NCBI GenBank assembly: GCA_023394955.1
Contig: JAEWZY010000035.1
Location: forward strand, 1-27,384
Source: Bacillota bacterium
Lineage (GTDB): Bacteria; Bacillota; UBA4882; UBA8346
DNA length: 27,384 nt
Reading direction: 5' to 3'
Every line of letters starts with the position of its first letter. Within the stretch, counting starts at the first letter, position 1. Under the pieces are notes generated by a model. That model was not told the origin of the DNA, ran no database searches, and saw only the letters and a program-made list of their open reading frames with translations. Made by a program: the position numbers and the translations under genes. Positions 24,271 to 27,384 of the stretch are shown here, piece after piece.

Positions 24271-24810
24271 ATGGATGACTCATTAATTCTCAAGGTGATG
24301 GATCGTTTATTTAAGCCCAAGAACTGGTATAGTTATACTGAACCGGTTCTCGAAGGGTATCGCTTAATCGCTTCCAAAACAGACCAAGCCAATGCCGGAG
24401 GATTGGAGACGGCGGCCAGTTCAGCCTCGGATTCAAAAATACGGCAATTCGGCATGAATCCGGTCAAGCCTTACCGGGATTATTACGGAAATTTTCGTTT
24501 GAAAACAAAACTATTATCCGAAGACTATCCGGAACTTGAAGTTAAGTTCGCCATCGGTTATACCATCAATAATAAGGTCCTTACAGTCGATGATTATTCG
24601 AACTTCGGTTGGCTAAGGCTGGCTAAGGCCAGATTCGGGATGCTCTATCCCAATCTCCGCGATCAAAAACAATTACTCCAGCTGTTATTGAGCGAATCCT
24701 CATACCCCCGGTTTTTAATAACCAGAGTCTATCATTATCTTCAGTTTGAATTGTATGAAAAATTGACTACTGCCATTTTAGAGCATGAAAACGGCATTAA
24801 GAAGTTCTAA
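24271..24810 (+). CDS. Protein of unknown function (179 aa)
   Basis: I do not recognise this 179-residue protein. It is aromatic-rich and mixed in charge, with no signal peptide or membrane segment. The N-terminal part (MDDSLILKVMDRLF) looks helical, followed by a low-complexity stretch rich in A, S and G around residues 42-56 and then a strand-rich segment (FRLKTKLLSEDYPELEVKF). AGGTG lies a few bases before the ATG. It is about 100 bp after the transporter operon in the same direction with no terminator between, so it could be read through from it. No functional link is visible. Confidence 0.72.
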   Translation: MDDSLILKVMDRLFKPKNWYSYTEPVLEGYRLIASKTDQANAGGLETAASSASDSKIRQFGMNPVKPYRDYYGNFRLKTKLLSEDYPELEVKFAIGYTINNKVLTVDDYSNFGWLRLAKARFGMLYPNLRDQKQLLQLLLSESSYPRFLITRVYHYLQFELYEKLTTAILEHENGIKKF

Positions 24811-24848
24811 TTATTTCAAATTATTTTAGTCATTTTACAGGAAAATAA

Positions 24849-24965
24849 TTGACAAAAGATGAATTGATAAAAATACGTTTTTTCTAAATTTGGATTAAAG
24901 CCCGCGACCATCAAGAAGGATGAAAGGTTCGCTTAACGGGGGACATGGTTACTCCCGTTTTTTTA
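24849..24965 (+). promoter_or_regulatory. Possible promoter and terminator-bearing leader before the isomerase gene
   Basis: A consensus -35 TTGACA is at 24849-24854, with only weak -10 matches about 17-19 bp later (AATACG or TACGTT). Downstream, GCGACC (24904-24909) can pair with GGTTCGC around an inner ATC/GAT pairing, and AACGGG (24935-24940) pairs with CCCGTT (24954-24959) before a run of T residues. This could be a plain terminator for the preceding gene or an attenuator-like leader for the isomerase. I recognise no known riboswitch class. Confidence 0.45.
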
Positions 24966-25023
24966 TTCCCGGAAACCGCCGTGATTCATATCTTGTAATA
25001 GATCAACATTCATGGAGGTGGCG

Positions 25024-25680
25024 GTGGAAATAAAGGAATTGACCCTTTCGTCAGATCAAGAGCGGTTAATAAGGAATTTATTAGAACGTTACCCGGAGCT
25101 TAATTCTTGTAGGGGGCAGATTGAGAAGGCTTTTTTAATTCTAAAAGAGACTTTCGCCAGGGGAGGCAAGTTATTGGTATGCGGCAACGGCGGTAGCGCA
25201 GCCGATGCGGAACATATCAGCGGGGAACTGTTGAAAGGCTTTCTTAAAAAAAGACCTTTATCCGCCGGGTTATCCCAAAAGATTAAAGCTGTGAGCGGAG
25301 AGGCGGAATGGGTAGAACAACTCCAAGGCAGTCTGCCGGTGATTCCCCTGGTCAACAATGCCGCTTTAATATCGGCGATTGGAAATGATCTCTCTTTTGA
25401 CTTGGTATATGCGCAACAAGTGTTAGGGTATGGAACTGATAGCGACACTTTACTGGCGATCAGCACTTCCGGTTCGTCCACCAATGTGATTCGGGGCGTT
25501 ATCGTCGCCAAGTCCATGGGATTACAGACTATCGGCTTGACCGGGAGTCCGGGAGGGCCCATAAAAGATTTAACCGATGTAACCATCCAGGCGCCCTCAA
25601 AGGAAACATTTCGAATTCAAGAATATCACCTTCCAATCTATCATTTGCTCGCGGCCATGTTGGAAGAAGAGTTTTTCTAG
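25024..25680 (+). CDS. SIS-domain sugar-phosphate isomerase, GmhA-like
   Basis: This protein of about 218 residues has one SIS domain. The sugar-phosphate site motif CGNGGSAADAEHISGEL is near residues 55-71, the SSTSGSST-like AISTSGSSTNVIRG near 146-159, and the C-terminal EYHLPIYHLLAAMLE helix matches GmhA/DiaA proteins. GmhA converts sedoheptulose-7-phosphate to heptose-7-phosphate for LPS or S-layer glycan heptose; DiaA-type relatives act in replication initiation. No other heptose gene is nearby, so the substrate is uncertain. GTG 25024 sits 5 nt after GGAGG; ATG 25012 lies before that site and lacks its own. Both are in frame. Confidence 0.88.
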   Translation: MEIKELTLSSDQERLIRNLLERYPELNSCRGQIEKAFLILKETFARGGKLLVCGNGGSAADAEHISGELLKGFLKKRPLSAGLSQKIKAVSGEAEWVEQLQGSLPVIPLVNNAALISAIGNDLSFDLVYAQQVLGYGTDSDTLLAISTSGSSTNVIRGVIVAKSMGLQTIGLTGSPGGPIKDLTDVTIQAPSKETFRIQEYHLPIYHLLAAMLEEEFF

Positions 25681-25814
25681 CTTATTTATTAGTTTAGGAA
25701 CCGTATACGGAGATAGTTTTTTCTTTAAACCCCATTTTTTAGGCTTAGGAATTTTGCGGATTTAACCGAATATTATGGTGAACGTCATTTTGAGCGGGAA
25801 ATATCGGAGGCGCC

Positions 25815-26702
25815 ATGTTAGTAAGACGTTTTACCATTAGCTTCACCATTGCCGTGATACTATTATTAGCTTTACCAATCTCGGTTTTGGCCGCTATCAA
25901 TACAGGCATCGAATGGCAATACCGAGATGATCAGCTATCAACATCCGCAATTAGATTGAACTGGTTGCTTTCGGACCGGTGGACGGCGCGTGGGATCTAT
26001 CAGTGGGAAAACCGGGATTTATCGGCTGGTTTTACTTATAAACAGAGCAAAGGACCATGGGTAACTTCATTCGTAGGATTAGGTTTTCGGGACTTACTGA
26101 ATGAGGCTGCTCCCGAACACGGTTTTGAAGAAAAAACCGAGATTATTACCGGAGTTCAAGTTAATTTGAGTAAGGGCGGGAACGGGGCCTTTATTGTGAT
26201 TGAGGCCCGGGTGGTCGGCAGTACAATCACTAACGATACTCATTCGGAAGCGTTAGATCCGATCATTAGTATGTCCCTGAATTTCCGGCTTCCCGGTCCG
26301 CGAACTCCGCGGGTCAAGGTTCCGGAGAGCATCAGTGAGGCCGATTTCGACCTTTTGGTACGATTGATTGCGGCTGAGGCCGGCGGTGAACCTTATGACG
26401 GCCAAGTAGCGGTAGCGGCGGTAGTCTTAAACCGGATGCGCAGTTATAAGTTTCCCGGTTCGGTCCGGGGAGTGGTTTACCAGAAGAACCAGTTCAGTAG
26501 CGTACCTAAGTTGTCATCCATTCAACCCAGTGAGTCCTGCCGCCGGGCGGTGGTGGAAGCCCTTAACGGCATCGACCCCAGTAACGGCGCGTTGTACTTT
26601 TATAACCCGGAGATCTCCTCCGAAGAAGGCTTAAGGTTTTTCAACTCCGCCGACCTTAGGGTTACGGCCCGGATCGGGAACCATGTTTTTTTAACGGAGT
26701 AG
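25815..26702 (+). CDS. SleB/CwlJ-type cell-wall hydrolase with N-terminal beta-rich domain
   Basis: A Sec signal peptide (about residues 1-27, ending VLAA) is followed by about 135 residues of alternating hydrophobic and polar strands with many W, Y, R and G, then a hinge (LPGPRTPRVKVPES). The C-terminal Hydrolase_2 domain begins near 173. It has LIAAEAGGEP with the likely catalytic E188, then GQVAVAAVVLNRM and KNQFSSV, as in SleB and CwlJ spore-cortex lytic enzymes. Such enzymes cleave cortex or peptidoglycan glycan strands; non-spore relatives exist. The N-terminal part resembles short beta-barrel or beta-sandwich strands and is not the usual PG-binding domain. GGAGG precedes the ATG. Confidence 0.85.
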   Translation: MLVRRFTISFTIAVILLLALPISVLAAINTGIEWQYRDDQLSTSAIRLNWLLSDRWTARGIYQWENRDLSAGFTYKQSKGPWVTSFVGLGFRDLLNEAAPEHGFEEKTEIITGVQVNLSKGGNGAFIVIEARVVGSTITNDTHSEALDPIISMSLNFRLPGPRTPRVKVPESISEADFDLLVRLIAAEAGGEPYDGQVAVAAVVLNRMRSYKFPGSVRGVVYQKNQFSSVPKLSSIQPSESCRRAVVEALNGIDPSNGALYFYNPEISSEEGLRFFNSADLRVTARIGNHVFLTE

Positions 26703-26722
26703 CATATTATCCTAGATTTTAC

Positions 26723-26751
26723 TTGACAAGCAATAGTTTCTATGTTAATCT
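26723..26751 (+). promoter_or_regulatory. Probable promoter of the rubredoxin gene
   Basis: A perfect -35 TTGACA (26723-26728) is followed after 17 bp by TTAATC (26746-26751), a weak -10, with TG at 26743-26744 giving an extended -10. The rubredoxin start is about 57 bp downstream. Confidence 0.55.
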
Positions 26752-26808
26752 TCAACTATGTTAACGAATTTAATGGTAATTTTGAGGAAACTTTAAGGAG
26801 GTATTTTT

Positions 26809-26967
26809 ATGAAGAAATGGGAGTGTACGGTTTGCGGTTATGTTTATGATCCGGAGGTTGGCGATCCTGATAATGGGGTTGCTCCAGGGACTGCTTTCGA
26901 AGATATTCCGGAGGATTGGGTCTGTCCCGAATGCGGCGTTGGTAAGGATATGTTTCAAGCGTTATAG
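26809..26967 (+). CDS. Rubredoxin
   Basis: This 52-residue cytosolic one-iron electron carrier has both iron-binding motifs: CTVCGY at residues 6-11 and CPECG at about 39-43. The conserved YDPEVGDPDNG and GTAFEDIPEDWVCP segments lie between and before them. Length and spacing are standard. In anaerobes, rubredoxin passes electrons to rubrerythrin, superoxide reductase or flavodiiron proteins during oxygen stress. A strong AAGGAGG lies 8 nt before the ATG, and the gene has its own promoter. It appears monocistronic. Confidence 0.97.
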   Translation: MKKWECTVCGYVYDPEVGDPDNGVAPGTAFEDIPEDWVCPECGVGKDMFQAL

Positions 26968-26983
26968 TGGTCGGGTCGGATAC

Positions 26984-26999
26984 AGGAGATAGGAGCCAG
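26984..26999 (+). repeat. Isolated copy of the AGGAGnnAGGAGCCAG repeat
   Basis: ACAGGAGATAGGAGCCAG here matches 16 of 18 bases of the reverse complement of the right end of the S23-gene island (about 21066-21083). It stands alone after the rubredoxin gene, with no S23-like frame nearby. Confidence 0.65.
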
Positions 27000-27041
27000 G
27001 TAGAATCTTTAGGCCTTTCTATAGGGAGGAAGACAGAGTAT

Positions 27042-27073
27042 GGAAGATAGAAGACAGTTGTCTACTATCTTCC
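27042..27073. terminator. Long hairpin between convergent genes
   Basis: GGAAGATAGAAGACA (27042-27056) pairs with TGTCTACTATCTTCC (27059-27073) with one mismatch. It lies between the end of rubredoxin and the convergent DsrE-like gene. No long T run follows on either strand, so it may be a weak terminator or part of a repeat element. Confidence 0.45.
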
Positions 27074-27088
27074 GACTACCGTTTCTTA

Positions 27089-27384
27089 CTATATGAACAT
27101 TGCAATCTTCGATTCCAACGCGTTTTGGAGGAAAGAGTCGACTCCGGCTACTTGGAGGTGGTCGTATTTGATCAGTTCCTCCTTGGTAATGCCTAAAAGT
27201 TTTAGAGAAGCTTCACAGGCGACGAAATCGATTTGGCGTTCGATGGCCATTTTTAGTAAATCTTGAGTAGTTTGACCGTCTTTTTGGCGGATTAATTTTT
27301 TTAGCAACCAAGGGCCGGCGCCACAGAAATTAAATTTGGAAAGGCCAATCTTGTCGGCTCCCAGTGGCATCATGGTTTTGAAAA
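27089..27384 (-). CDS. DsrE/DsrF/DrsH-like protein, partial (5' end outside window)
   Basis: The minus-strand frame is open to the window edge, so the N-terminus is missing; the first visible residues read FKTMMPLGADKIGLSKFNF. The sequence fits the C-terminal half of the DsrE_2 family: a MMP/LG segment, then LLKMAIERQIDFVACEASLKLLGITKEELI, which holds the conserved family cysteine (VAC) and the MGI-like motif, then VAGVDSFLQNALES. Family members take part in sulfur relay or persulfide handling, or act as peroxiredoxin-like partners, but this subgroup is little characterised. It converges on rubredoxin. Confidence 0.82.
   Translation of the reverse strand, partial: FKTMMPLGADKIGLSKFNFCGAGPWLLKKLIRQKDGQTTQDLLKMAIERQIDFVACEASLKLLGITKEELIKYDHLQVAGVDSFLQNALESKIAMFI

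Noticed and set aside
25089..25586. Long minus-strand open frame inside the GmhA-like gene
   Set aside because: It is a mirror of the codon bias of the true gene on the plus strand.
25701..25710. Perfect 10-bp palindrome CCGTATACGG
   Set aside because: Its size is within chance for this length of DNA. No second copy or T run is near, so neither operator nor terminator can be supported.

Overview
The window looks like a chromosomal segment of an anaerobic, low-to-medium GC bacterium of the Bacillota (Firmicutes) lineage. Support comes from two T-box riboswitches (Trp and Thr), strong AGGAGG ribosome binding sites with frequent TTG and GTG starts, a YjfB-type motility protein, a SleB/CwlJ-type cell-wall hydrolase, formate-tetrahydrofolate ligase, rubredoxin and a DsrE-like protein. 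Several features hint that the cell could have an outer membrane: a GmhA-like sugar isomerase, a peptide-binding protein with no lipobox, and a SleB-type protein with a beta-strand-rich N-terminus. This last point is inference; no outer-membrane assembly gene is present. I do not name a species.

Layout. 1-1870: promoter, Trp T-box and an orphan trpB2 ending in a strong terminator. 1884-2736 (minus): a HEPN/MNT (HepT-MntA) toxin-antitoxin pair. 2888-3418: an ArsC/Spx-like protein and a small unknown protein. 3621-6586: an AraC-type regulator divergent from a flavin-reductase-like protein and a MATE efflux pump. 6587-7229: a 55-residue minus-strand gene, a shared terminator and the promoter of the next gene. 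7230-11714: formate-tetrahydrofolate ligase, a long-form GMP synthase and an unknown protein, with a 7-bp tandem repeat between the first two. 11778-13270: two small proteins (one YjfB-like behind a sigma-D-like promoter) and a rhomboid-fold protein lacking the catalytic serine. 13445-15736: an exported beta-propeller protein. 15765-17505: promoter, Thr T-box and homoserine dehydrogenase. 17516-17710: an array of 21-bp tandem repeats. 17850-24166: a YejABEF-type peptide ABC transporter operon interrupted by a decayed four-helix-bundle (S23) gene flanked by inverted repeats. 24271-27384: an unknown protein, a GmhA-like isomerase behind a possible structured leader, the SleB-type hydrolase, rubredoxin and a DsrE-like gene cut by the window end.

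Most genes are separate metabolic or envelope units rather than one pathway. The two T-box genes give amino-acid-responsive control of tryptophan and threonine-branch synthesis. fhs and guaA are both linked to one-carbon and purine metabolism. The Yej-type operon is the only multi-gene machine.

The signals most worth follow-up are the phased 21/42-bp array after hom, the S23 remnant island whose terminal motif recurs near 26.99 kb, the beta-rich SleB fusion, the serine-less rhomboid, and the eukaryote-like long GMP synthase.
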